Assembly (NCBI RefSeq): GCF_022134585.1
Contig: NZ_JAKNCT010000005.1
Location: forward strand, 112,818-176,817
Reading direction: 5' to 3'
Length of the DNA: 64,000 bases
From: Mesosutterella porci
Lineage (GTDB): Bacteria > Pseudomonadota > Gammaproteobacteria > Burkholderiales > Burkholderiaceae_F
In this document: positions 19,928 to 27,909 of the stretch, piece by piece
Numbering within the stretch: the stretch's first letter is position 1
Layout: each line of letters opens with the position of its first letter
Translations under genes and position numbers: made by a program
Notes under the pieces: generated by a model
Told to the model about the DNA's origin: nothing
Database searches by the model: none
Seen by the model: the letters and a program-made list of their open reading frames with translations, nothing else

Positions 19928-21277
19928 ATGACTGCACACATTCCCACCATTGGTTTTGTTTCGCTCGGCTGCGCGAAGGCCCTGGTCGACACCGAGCGGG
20001 TGATCACCGAGCTGCGCGCCGAAGGCTATCGGATCGCGGGCGACTACAAGGACTCGGATCTCGTCATCATCAACACCTGCGGGTTCATCAACGAGGCGAT
20101 CGCCGAGAGCCTTGACGCGGTCGCCGAGGCGCTGCGCGAAAACGGCCGGGTGATCGTCATGGGCTGCCTCGGGGGAAAGAAGAACGCGGACGGCTCCAAT
20201 TACGTGAAGGAGCTGCACCCCGCGGTGCTGGGCGTGGTGGGGCCCGAGAAAGAAAAGGAAGTCCTTGAGCTCGTGCACCGGCACCTGCCCGCCCCCCACC
20301 CCGCCTTCGGGGAGCTGCGCCCGGGCGCGGGCGTGCGCCTCACGCCGCATCACTACGCCTACCTCAAAATCTCCGAGGGCTGCAACAACCACTGCACGTT
20401 CTGCATCATCCCGCAGCTGCGCGGCAGGCTCGTCTCCCGCCCGATGAACTCCATCATGATGGAGGCCGAGGCGCTCAAGGAAGACGGCGTGAAGGAGATC
20501 ATGGTGATCGCCGAGGACACGCCGGCCTACGGCTCGGACCTCGGCTACCGCCTCTCCTTCGCGGGCGGCAGGCCGGTCCATACGAGAATCGAGGACCTGT
20601 GCCGGGAGCTCGGCAGACTGGGCCTCTGGATCCGCCTGCACTACGTCTACCCCTACCCCGCGGTCGACAGGATCATCCCCCTCATGGCCGAGGGAAAAAT
20701 CCTGCCTTATCTCGACATGCCCCTGCAGCACTCCGACCCGGAGGTCCTGCGCGCGATGGCCCGCCCCGCGCACGCCGACCGCACTCTCGAGCGCATCGAG
20801 GCCTGGAGGAAACTCTGCCCGGACCTTACCCTGCGCTCGACCTTCATCGTGGGATTCCCCGGGGAGACGGAGCGGCAGTTCGAGAACCTGCTCGAGTTCC
20901 TGCGCGAGGCGCAGCTCGACCGCGTGGGCTGCTTCGCCTACTCGCCTGTGGAGGGCGCGAAGGCGAACAGCCTGCCGGGGGCCGTGCCCGAAGAGGTGAA
21001 GGAGGAGCGCAGGAAGAGGCTCATGGAGCTGCAGGCGGAAATTTCCGCCGCGAAACTCGCGCGCCGCGTGGGCGGCGTGGAAAAGGTGCTGATCGACGAG
21101 CCGGAAAACGAGGACGGGGTGGCCGTCGGCCGCACGGTCCACGAAGCCCCGGAAGTGGACGGCGTGGTCTATGTGACGACAAAAAAGCCCGTGAATCCGG
21201 GCGACTTCGTCGAGGCGAAGATTGTCCGCACCGAAGAGCACGACCTCGTCGCACTGCGGGTGGACGGCGGAGCCTGA
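19928..21277 (+). CDS. rimO: RimO ribosomal protein S12 methylthiotransferase
   Basis: 449 aa radical-SAM methylthiotransferase that modifies the S12 Asp88 side chain. The N-terminal UPF0004 domain has its three cluster cysteines ([27 protein letters not shown]). The radical SAM motif is [17 protein letters not shown]. The C-terminal TRAM domain ends around [18 protein letters not shown]. The frame is open back to 19661, but the ATG at 19928 gives the conserved [10 protein letters not shown] start; it lies 58 bases after the pgeF stop. GMPLQHS-type central motif is present as [14 protein letters not shown]. Confidence 0.96.
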   Translation: MTAHIPTIGFVSLGCAKALVDTERVITELRAEGYRIAGDYKDSDLVIINTCGFINEAIAESLDAVAEALRENGRVIVMGCLGGKKNADGSNYVKELHPAVLGVVGPEKEKEVLELVHRHLPAPHPAFGELRPGAGVRLTPHHYAYLKISEGCNNHCTFCIIPQLRGRLVSRPMNSIMMEAEALKEDGVKEIMVIAEDTPAYGSDLGYRLSFAGGRPVHTRIEDLCRELGRLGLWIRLHYVYPYPAVDRIIPLMAEGKILPYLDMPLQHSDPEVLRAMARPAHADRTLERIEAWRKLCPDLTLRSTFIVGFPGETERQFENLLEFLREAQLDRVGCFAYSPVEGAKANSLPGAVPEEVKEERRKRLMELQAEISAAKLARRVGGVEKVLIDEPENEDGVAVGRTVHEAPEVDGVVYVTTKKPVNPGDFVEAKIVRTEEHDLVALRVDGGA

Positions 21278-21340
21278 AAAAAAGCGCTTCAGCGGGCCCC
21301 GGGCGAAAGCCGTCCCCCCGAAGCCGGGGGCGGCCTCTGC

Positions 21341-21366
21341 GGCCTCCTTTTTCAGGAGGCCTTTTT
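21341..21366 (+). terminator. Intrinsic terminator after rimO
   Basis: Perfect 8-bp stem GGCCTCCT / AGGAGGCC with loop TTTTC, followed by TTTTT. About 64 bases after the rimO stop. Confidence 0.8.
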
Positions 21367-21534
21367 CAGCACACCAGGGATTTCCTCAGCCGCTGCGCCG
21401 CGGCCGTCTCACGCCTCAGAACCGCGGGATCCGCCCGGCCTTCAGGCAGCCCAGCGCGAGGGCCTTTGCAGCCTCGGAAACACAGCGCTTTCAATTCGGG
21501 ACCCGGGCCGGGGCTCTTTGAAGCAGGAGGCGCT

Positions 21535-23913
21535 TCAGTCGTCCGGCGGCGGGTAGCCCCGGCGCAGCCGCGAGCCGCGGAGCATGGCGGCCGAATAGGC
21601 CACCGTCCCCCAGAGCAGGCAAAGCAGCAGAAGCTGCATCACAATCGGCCGCGCGGAGGCGAGCGAAGCCCCGTTCTGGCTCACGGCGAGCATGCCGTTG
21701 ATGCCAGGCACCGCAGGGATGATCTGCGCAAACGCGCGGGCCCACCAGGAGAAGTTCTCCGAGGGGTAGATGCAGCCCGCGAGAAAGACCGAAGGCGCCG
21801 AGGTGATGACGGCGAAGGCCGTGGTGTTGTGGTTGCTGCCGAAGGAAAAGGTGAGGGCCAGCGCGAAAAAGGCGAGCAGCGCCGCGTAGATGACGCCGAG
21901 AACCAGGGTTCCCGGCACATCGCCCATGGTCGGGAACTCCGCGATTCCAAAGTAGAAGCCCTCGGCATAAAGCACCCAGAAAAGGGCGACGGCGAACACG
22001 GCGGCCCACATTCCGAAAAAGCCCCAGAGCTTTTCCATCGCGGCCCGCACGAACGGCTCGCGACGGCGCCTCGAGATGAAGTCCCCGACGCTCACCGAGA
22101 TGCCGATCAGCAGCACCGACTGGATGATCAGCACGCCCACCATCGGCACGAGGTAGTTCCGGTAGCCGCCGATCGTGTTGAACATGTCGCCCTGAACCAG
22201 CAGAGGCGGGGCGAGCCTCGAGCGGGCGAGCGAGTCGGCCGGCGCCCCGTGGGTGAGCAGGTAATGGGCGGAGGCCGCGGAGGCCCTCGCGTTCACGAGC
22301 GACAGCATCATGCCGTAGACGGTGTGGGCCTGGGCCGGGAAGGCGCCGTTGCCGAAAACGGTGACCGAAGTCTGGCGGCCCCCGCCGAGATCCGACTCAA
22401 AATCCCGCGGGATCAGAATCGCGGCGTTCACCTTGTCGGCGCGCAGCATTTCCACGGCATCGCGCTCGTCAGAGACCAGGGCGACGGGCTTGACCTTGGA
22501 GGTTCCCGAGATGTCACGGATGAGGTCGCGCGACGCGGCCGAGCCGTCCAGGTCCACGATCACGGTGGGCACCTCGGTGATCTGCTGGGCGCTGTAGGGC
22601 CAGCCGTAGAAAATGAGGTAAAAGGCGATGCCGGTGACCAGCACCGGAAAGGAATTGGCGTTAAAGATGATCCGCTTCAGCGTGATCCGGAAAACGTCCC
22701 AGGAGCTGCCGCAGGGCTCCTCGCGGGGCTGCGAGGGCTGCTTCGCGGGGCTTTCCGCCCGGCGCCTGATGCGCCGCAGCAGCAGCGGCAGGCACAGCGC
22801 CTGGGGCACGACGGCAAAGAGCAGGGCGATGCCCAGCGTCGGCAGCCAGGTGGAGGCCGGGGACCCGAGAACCCACTGCTGCTCCTGGCCGTGAATGTAC
22901 CAGGTGAGCGGCAGCAGGTGCGAGAGCGCCCTCGCCCCGATATCCATGTTGAAGTCCGGGAAGGTGAAGCCCGTGAACGGGATGGTCGGCGCGGTCGTGA
23001 TCACGCACATCACCATGGCGGAGAACCAGGTGGGGGCGGCCGAGCAGAAGAGGACCGCGAGCGAGACCATGCCCGCCACGAAGGCGAGGCCAAAGAGCAG
23101 CCACACCGCCATGCTGCCCGCGGGCAGCGCGCCCTGAACCGCAGAGAACCAGGCGATGTAGGTGAACATGTAGACCGTGTAGACCCCGAACCAGAAAAGC
23201 AGCTTGCCCAGAACCGCCGCAAGGGGCGAGCCGGCGGCCCGCAGCAGCACGGCCTCGCGGTTCCGGCGCCATTCACGCACAAGCGAGTTGCTCACCGCCA
23301 GCACGCAGGAGAGCCCGATCAGCATCGGGATGAGGCCGCTCAGCAAATAAGAGCGGAAGTTGAAGGCCTGGTTGCCGAGAAGCACTTCGTTCAGCTGGAA
23401 AAGCCCCGTGATCCTCGCCGTCCCCTCGGTGCCCCCCATCGGCATGATCTGCAGCCGCGTCTTTTCGACCGACCAGGTACTCAGGGCCTTCTTCACGTCG
23501 AGCTCAAGCATCGTGCTCACGGCAAAAAGCGTGCGCGACACATAAAGCTGCAGGGACTTCCCGCCCGGGCGCCGCCAGGTCTCGGACCAGCCCCGGGGAA
23601 TGAGGAGCATGCCCTTGAGCTCCCCGGACCTCAGCTGCTCCACGGCCTGCTCCTGGGGCAGCTCGACCAGCTTCAGGGAAGGCAGGGCCCGCACCTGCCG
23701 GACCACTTCCGAGGAAAGCGGCGTCTGGTCCTCGTTCACAATGCCAAAGGGAATGCCGCGGTAAAGGCCCTGATTGAACAGCCCGGCCAGAAGCACGCAC
23801 CAGACGACAGGCATCACCAGGCACGAAAGCACCTCCCTCGGGCTCGAGAACACAGTCGAGACCTCAAGAAAGAGAGCCTTGCGCAGGCTTCTGAACCAGC
23901 TTCCGGCAGACAT
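21535..23913 (-). CDS. Fused double ABC-2-type permease (exporter)
   Basis: 792 aa, about twice a single ABC-2 permease. Two homologous halves are visible: each opens with a transmembrane helix and an extracellular domain containing a short acidic strand (GIVNEDQTPLSSEVVRQV and VIVDLDGSAASRDLIRDI). Each then has a repeat of the type AVEQLRSGELKGMLLIPRGW / AVEMLRADKVNAAILIPRDF and a bundle of about five helices. The linker at ~385-400 is Pro/Arg-rich (RRRAESPAKQPSQPREEP). No Walker A or signature motif is in it or in its operon partners. It lies downstream of HlyD- and TolC-like genes with 19 bp spacing. Such permeases (YbhS/YbhR, YhhJ types) normally pair with an ATPase, which must act in trans if this is one. 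Confidence 0.87.
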   Translation of the reverse strand: MSAGSWFRSLRKALFLEVSTVFSSPREVLSCLVMPVVWCVLLAGLFNQGLYRGIPFGIVNEDQTPLSSEVVRQVRALPSLKLVELPQEQAVEQLRSGELKGMLLIPRGWSETWRRPGGKSLQLYVSRTLFAVSTMLELDVKKALSTWSVEKTRLQIMPMGGTEGTARITGLFQLNEVLLGNQAFNFRSYLLSGLIPMLIGLSCVLAVSNSLVREWRRNREAVLLRAAGSPLAAVLGKLLFWFGVYTVYMFTYIAWFSAVQGALPAGSMAVWLLFGLAFVAGMVSLAVLFCSAAPTWFSAMVMCVITTAPTIPFTGFTFPDFNMDIGARALSHLLPLTWYIHGQEQQWVLGSPASTWLPTLGIALLFAVVPQALCLPLLLRRIRRRAESPAKQPSQPREEPCGSSWDVFRITLKRIIFNANSFPVLVTGIAFYLIFYGWPYSAQQITEVPTVIVDLDGSAASRDLIRDISGTSKVKPVALVSDERDAVEMLRADKVNAAILIPRDFESDLGGGRQTSVTVFGNGAFPAQAHTVYGMMLSLVNARASAASAHYLLTHGAPADSLARSRLAPPLLVQGDMFNTIGGYRNYLVPMVGVLIIQSVLLIGISVSVGDFISRRRREPFVRAAMEKLWGFFGMWAAVFAVALFWVLYAEGFYFGIAEFPTMGDVPGTLVLGVIYAALLAFFALALTFSFGSNHNTTAFAVITSAPSVFLAGCIYPSENFSWWARAFAQIIPAVPGINGMLAVSQNGASLASARPIVMQLLLLCLLWGTVAYSAAMLRGSRLRRGYPPPDD

Positions 23914-23932
23914 GTTCCGGTCCGTCTGACGC

Positions 23933-24985
23933 TCAGCGCTCGATGAGCGCCGTCATCCCGGGCCGCAGCCCCTCGACTGCGTTCACGGGCCGCGCCCTCA
24001 CCTCGAAGGTGCGCAGGTCGTAGCCCGAGTTCTGGCGCGTGGCGCGCCAGTTGGCGTAGTCGGCCTTGGGATTGATGAAGTAGATCTTGAAGTCATGCAC
24101 CCCGCCGCCGATCGCCGGGATCTTCACCCGGATGATGGAGCCCATCCTCAGGTCCTTGAGCTCGTCCTCGCGCAGGTTGAAGGAGGCCCACTGGTCGTTG
24201 AGGTTCACCACGGTCACGACTGCAAAGCCCTGGGGAGCCACCTCGCCTTCGCGCAGCAGCACCCGCGAGACCTCGCCCGAGATGGGCGAGACAATCTTCG
24301 CCTCCTCGGCGTAGGACTTCGCCTCAGCCACGGTGCCCGCAGCCTGGGCGGCCAGCGCAGCCGCGGCCTGCTTTTCCTGGCGCCGCGCGCCGGTCTGCGC
24401 GATGCTCCACTGCTCGCGCGCCGCCTGCGACTGGTTGCGGGCGGCCTTGAGGCTCGCGGTCACCTCGTCCAGGCGCTGCGCGGGCACGAAGCCCTCGCGG
24501 TAGAGCCTCGAGATGCGTTCGTAGGTCTTCTGCGCGAGCTCCTCTGCGGCAACGGCCCGCTCATACTGCGCCTTCGCCGCCTGGATTTCCTGCGGCCGGG
24601 CGCCTTCCTGCGCGAGGCTTTCCTGAGCCTGGCGGGCCTTCTCGTAGGCCTCGGCCTGACGCACCTTCGCCTCGATCTCCGGCACGTAGAGGGTCGCGAT
24701 CACCTGCCCCTTGCTCACCTGGTCGCCTTCCTTCACATTCACCGTCTCCAGCCTTCCGGGCACTTTGGCCGCGACGTCGATCGTGGTCGCGTCCATCTGT
24801 CCCTGCAGCGGGGGCGCCTTCGGATGGGAGGCGAGCCACACGCCCCAGATGATGAAGCCGATCAGGGCGAGGGCCGCCGCCGCGGCGACCGCGCCCAGGA
24901 TACGGCTTCTCCTGCGGCGCGCCGTGCGCTCGTCCGGGCGCTCGGGGAGAGTCTGCGACGTTTCTTTTTCCGTAGGCGTAGGCAT
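23933..24985 (-). CDS. HlyD-family periplasmic adaptor
   Basis: 350 aa. N-terminal cytosolic segment rich in Arg (RTARRRRSR), one transmembrane helix (ILGAVAAAAALALIGFIIW), lipoyl half-motif (AAKVPGRLETVNVKEGDQVS), a ~110-residue coiled-coil hairpin (KARQAQESLAQEGARPQEI and following), the second lipoyl half (IVSPISGEVSRVLLREGE), then a beta-barrel domain. EmrA/YbhG-like. It sits between a TolC-like gene (11 bp) and the ABC-2 permease, so the three form an envelope-spanning exporter. Confidence 0.92.
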   Translation of the reverse strand: MPTPTEKETSQTLPERPDERTARRRRSRILGAVAAAAALALIGFIIWGVWLASHPKAPPLQGQMDATTIDVAAKVPGRLETVNVKEGDQVSKGQVIATLYVPEIEAKVRQAEAYEKARQAQESLAQEGARPQEIQAAKAQYERAVAAEELAQKTYERISRLYREGFVPAQRLDEVTASLKAARNQSQAAREQWSIAQTGARRQEKQAAAALAAQAAGTVAEAKSYAEEAKIVSPISGEVSRVLLREGEVAPQGFAVVTVVNLNDQWASFNLREDELKDLRMGSIIRVKIPAIGGGVHDFKIYFINPKADYANWRATRQNSGYDLRTFEVRARPVNAVEGLRPGMTALIER

Positions 24986-24996
24986 CCGTACAGTCC

Positions 24997-26505
24997 TTAT
25001 TTCTCAATGGTTTTATCGGAGCGCACGAGCGACTCGCTGAAGCGCTCCATCGTGCCCGCGGCGGAGTTGAGCTCCGCCCAGGCGACGACGAATCGATAGG
25101 CCGCCACCTTCTGCTCGACCCGCGCTCCGGTGAGCTTGGTGCGGGCGTCCCAGACTTCGTTCGCAGTCGACAGGCCCGTCGCGAAGGCTGACTCGCGCAT
25201 GCGCAGGTTCTCCGCCGCAAGATCCACGGTGCTGCGCGTGAGCTCGTACTGGCTCTGCATCTGCGTCGTGCGAAGCCACGCCACCTCGACTCCGGTGAGC
25301 AGCTGGTTTCTCGCCTCGGCGGTCCCCGCCTCGGCCTTCGCCCGGGTGGCGCGCGCCGAGGCGATCGAGGCGTTGCGGTCGCGGTTGTTCCACAGCGTGT
25401 AGGACACTCCCACCCCCGCGATCCAGTCCGGCTCGGTGAGCGTGAGGTAGTGCTTGATCACGTTTTTCGCTCCGAAGGCGTATAGAGTCGGCTTCCAGGC
25501 GCCGCGAGCGGCCCGCAGAAGCTGTTCGGCCTGTTCGGTCTTCGCTCCGTAGGCGGCGAGAACCGGGCTGGTGGCGAGGGCCTGGTCCTGCCAGTGCCTG
25601 AGCGGCTCAATTGGTCCGCAGAGAACGAAAAGCGGGGTGGACAGGCCCCCGAGGCTGCCCTCTCGCAGCAGACGCCCGAGCTTGGCCTCGGCCACCTTCT
25701 GGTCGGACTGAGCGGCAAGCAGCTCGCGCCTTGCCTTGTCGCGGTTCACTTCGACGGAGAGCCGCTCAAGCCGGCTCACCGTTCCGGCGCGCTCAAACCC
25801 CCGGGCCCGGCGCACCTCGCGCTCCTGGTCCTCGAGCGCCTCCTCGCGCAGCTTCGTAATCGAGCGGGCGAGCTGGACGGCGAAGTACTTTCGCGCCAGC
25901 TCGGTGTCGAGCCTGTCGTTCTCGTTCTGCAGGCTGTCCTTCGCCTCGCGCGCCGCGGCCTCGCTCGCCTTCTGGCGCGCCTCGATGCGGCCGCCGGTGT
26001 AAATCGGCCAGTAGCCCTCGAGCGTCACGCGCGGGCCGTCCAGGTCCGTCTTGGCGTGCAGCGGGATGCGAAGCCCCGAAAGCCCTTCACGCAGCCCCTG
26101 GGGAAGCCCCTGCAGGGCCTGTCCCAGAGCCGGGCTCGAAGAAAGCGCCCTGGAGGCCGCGCCTCCGACGTCAAGCGTCCCGTAATCAATGGTCTTCGTG
26201 CCCCAGTCATACTGGGTGTTCACGACAATCTTCGGCTGCGAGAGGCTGCGATCGGCCTCGGCCGCCTGCTGCCGGGCCTCCAACTCCGCCTCGCTCGCGC
26301 GCAGGCGGTCCGAGCGCCCCCGCAGCAGCGCGCGGGCTTCCTGGAAGGCAAGCCCCCGGACGGCGCTGCCGCGGGCGATCGCCGAAAGGGATTCTGCCGG
26401 CGCAGCGGCCTCAGAGGCCGAAGCGCAGCCGCAGGCCGATGCGCACAGGAGCGCGGCCAGCAGCGGCTGCAGAGCGAGGCTGTTTTTCATTTTTGTTTTC
26501 CGCAT
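24997..26505 (-). CDS. TolC-family outer-membrane channel
   Basis: 502 aa with a signal peptide (LALQPLLAALLCASACGC). Two OEP repeats run ~90-280 and ~290-490 with long amphipathic helices; the alternating segments ARKYFAVQLARSITKLREEA and EVAWLRTTQMQSQYELTRST are typical of TolC. The ATG at 26490 (MKNSLALQP) is an equally possible start. First gene of the exporter operon; promoter lies in 26506-26800, which is divergent from the nitrobindin-like gene. It is distinct from the NodT-type channel at 5.5 kb, so the two exporters have their own exit ducts. Confidence 0.92.
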   Translation of the reverse strand: MRKTKMKNSLALQPLLAALLCASACGCASASEAAAPAESLSAIARGSAVRGLAFQEARALLRGRSDRLRASEAELEARQQAAEADRSLSQPKIVVNTQYDWGTKTIDYGTLDVGGAASRALSSSPALGQALQGLPQGLREGLSGLRIPLHAKTDLDGPRVTLEGYWPIYTGGRIEARQKASEAAAREAKDSLQNENDRLDTELARKYFAVQLARSITKLREEALEDQEREVRRARGFERAGTVSRLERLSVEVNRDKARRELLAAQSDQKVAEAKLGRLLREGSLGGLSTPLFVLCGPIEPLRHWQDQALATSPVLAAYGAKTEQAEQLLRAARGAWKPTLYAFGAKNVIKHYLTLTEPDWIAGVGVSYTLWNNRDRNASIASARATRAKAEAGTAEARNQLLTGVEVAWLRTTQMQSQYELTRSTVDLAAENLRMRESAFATGLSTANEVWDARTKLTGARVEQKVAAYRFVVAWAELNSAAGTMERFSESLVRSDKTIEK

Positions 26506-26800
26506 CCGCGGCTTGGGTGAAAATTTTCTTATAAAATGCTGCCCACCATCTTACGGCTTTCCGGCCGGCGGATGCGGATTTTAGCTTTTTATTTGCGTCT
26601 GTATTGATTAGTCCCTGCTAATATGGGCGTCAAAAGCCCGGCCGGGCCGGGCTAAAAAGCCTAGGTCTCTTCTTAAATAAGTGTTAAATTCTTTTTCAAT
26701 CAGCCGCACTGCGTAAGGAAGCCCCCCTCTTTAGAGCGGGCGCGCCCCCCGCAGAGCGGCCCTGAAGCACCTTATCCGTTACATGAGTAAAGGACAGAAC

Positions 26801-27442
26801 ATGGAGAACATTTTCCAGGAACCCGATTTTGATCCGGACACTCGCAGGAACCTCGGCCCCCTCAAGCACCTTGCCGGAGTCTGGGAGGGCAAGCTCGGCG
26901 AAGACACCCATCCGGAGGAAAGCGGCCCGGTGACCGAGCCGTACGTCGAACGCTGGGAGTTTGAGGTGATTGACCCGCAGACCAACGGCCCGCAGCTCTT
27001 TTACGGTCTGCGCTACCACCAGCACGTGACCCGTCCGGGCGAGCTCGAGGCCTTCCACGACCAGGTGGGCTACCTGCTCTGGGAGCCGGCGACCAAGCGG
27101 CTCTACATGACGGCCTCCATTCCGCGCGGCCAGACGGTGCTCGCCGTCGGCACGACCGAGGAGAACGCCCTGGAGTGGAGCGTTCAGGCCGCCAAAGGCG
27201 ACGAGGTGAGCGGCATCCTCTCCAACCCCTTCCTCGAGAAGAACTTCAACACCGTGGGCTTCAGCTTCAAGCTGACCTACAACGACGACGGCACCGTGAG
27301 TTACGAAGAGACGACGGTTCTCAAGGTGGCGGGCAGCGACCAGGCTTTCCTGCACACCGACCGCGACACGCTCCGGCTGGTCGAGGCCCCCGTCGCGCTC
27401 AACCCGTCGGCCATCCAGGCCGGCAAGTGGTCGAAGCGTTGA
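26801..27442 (+). CDS. Nitrobindin/THAP4-like heme-binding beta-barrel protein (DUF1794)
   Basis: 213 aa. The family pattern is clear: LKHLAGVWEGKLGEDT, then YVERWEFEVI, LFYGLRYHQHV, FHDQVGYLLWEP and LYMTASIPRGQTVLAVG. Nitrobindins are small cytosolic lipocalin-like barrels binding ferric heme and reacting with NO or peroxynitrite. This one is at the long end for a single barrel. An earlier ATG at 26783 is in frame, but AAAGGA sits 6 bases before the ATG at 26801. It stands alone between the exporter promoter and a terminator. The heme ligand His cannot be assigned without alignment; the family call is moderately sure. Confidence 0.75.
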   Translation: MENIFQEPDFDPDTRRNLGPLKHLAGVWEGKLGEDTHPEESGPVTEPYVERWEFEVIDPQTNGPQLFYGLRYHQHVTRPGELEAFHDQVGYLLWEPATKRLYMTASIPRGQTVLAVGTTEENALEWSVQAAKGDEVSGILSNPFLEKNFNTVGFSFKLTYNDDGTVSYEETTVLKVAGSDQAFLHTDRDTLRLVEAPVALNPSAIQAGKWSKR

Positions 27443-27499
27443 TTCCTAGCCGCCTTTTGATGTCGGAATCCGGCCGCCTCAGGCGCGGCCGGAAACGAC

Positions 27500-27536
27500 A
27501 AAGCCCGGCTCCCCCTCTGGCGGGGCGCCGGGCTTT
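27500..27536 (+). terminator. Intrinsic terminator after nitrobindin-like gene
   Basis: AAAGCCCGGC (27500-27509) pairs perfectly with GCCGGGCTTT (27527-27536), continuing into TTTTT. It lies 58 bases past the stop codon. The symmetric A/T flanks may let it serve the opposing small gene too. Confidence 0.85.
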
Positions 27537-27565
27537 TTCGCTCAAGGGGCCGGAAAACGGACGCC

Positions 27566-27754
27566 TCAGGCGCTCGCCTTCTCCCTTCTCGGTGCGGTCC
27601 CGAGCCTGCACTTCGACTCGACGAAGAACTTCCGCTCGAGGAACTCGCCCTGCTTGCCGATGTTAAAGGACTGAACCGGACGATGGTAGCCCATCACACG
27701 GGTCCAGACTTCGCACTTCTGCCGCTCGCTGTCCTTCAGCTCGATTTCACTCAT
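27566..27754 (-). CDS. Small NrdD-tail-like protein (anaerobic ribonucleotide reductase C-terminal motif)
   Basis: 62 aa. Residues 4-47 resemble the extreme C-terminal region of class III reductase NrdD: RQKCEVWTRVMGYHRPVQSF followed by NIGKQGEF and ERKFF. The glycyl-radical loop and catalytic barrel are absent, and only one of the usual cysteines of the zinc site region is present together with C49. Stand-alone genes of this type are annotated in many betaproteobacteria as NrdD, but cannot be an enzyme alone. GGAGGAAAAAAG before the ATG is a strong ribosome site. Downstream of a perfect palindrome. Function unknown. Confidence 0.72.
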   Translation of the reverse strand: MSEIELKDSERQKCEVWTRVMGYHRPVQSFNIGKQGEFLERKFFVESKCRLGTAPRREKASA

Positions 27755-27816
27755 CTTTTTTCCTCCGGGGAACGCACCCGCCCCACGGCGGGCCGCATCC
27801 CCTCTATATTCTTAAA

Positions 27817-27834
27817 GACCCAATTTATTGGGTC
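27817..27834. promoter_or_regulatory. 18-base perfect inverted repeat between helicase and small NrdD-like gene
   Basis: GACCCAATTTATTGGGTC reads as GACCCAAT-tt-ATTGGGTC. It is 63 bases upstream of the small gene and 76 bases past the helicase stop. It could be an operator for the small gene or a weak terminator of the helicase gene (TTTAAG follows on the minus strand). Confidence 0.5.
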
Positions 27835-27909
27835 AGCTCCAAAAGAATACCACAATCTATTGCCGACCGAACCCTCCGAAAGGGGGATCCGGTGCCCCCG
27901 CCCCGCGGC

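Noticed and set aside
18187..20007. Minus-strand open frame of about 600 codons
   Set aside because: Antisense to rluD and pgeF with the same shadow composition; the plus-strand genes have clear family motifs.
20599..23946. Long plus-strand open frame of about 1115 codons
   Set aside because: It lies opposite the ABC-2 permease and rimO, has Arg/Pro/His-rich low-complexity composition typical of antisense frames in high-GC DNA, and no ribosome site or family motif.
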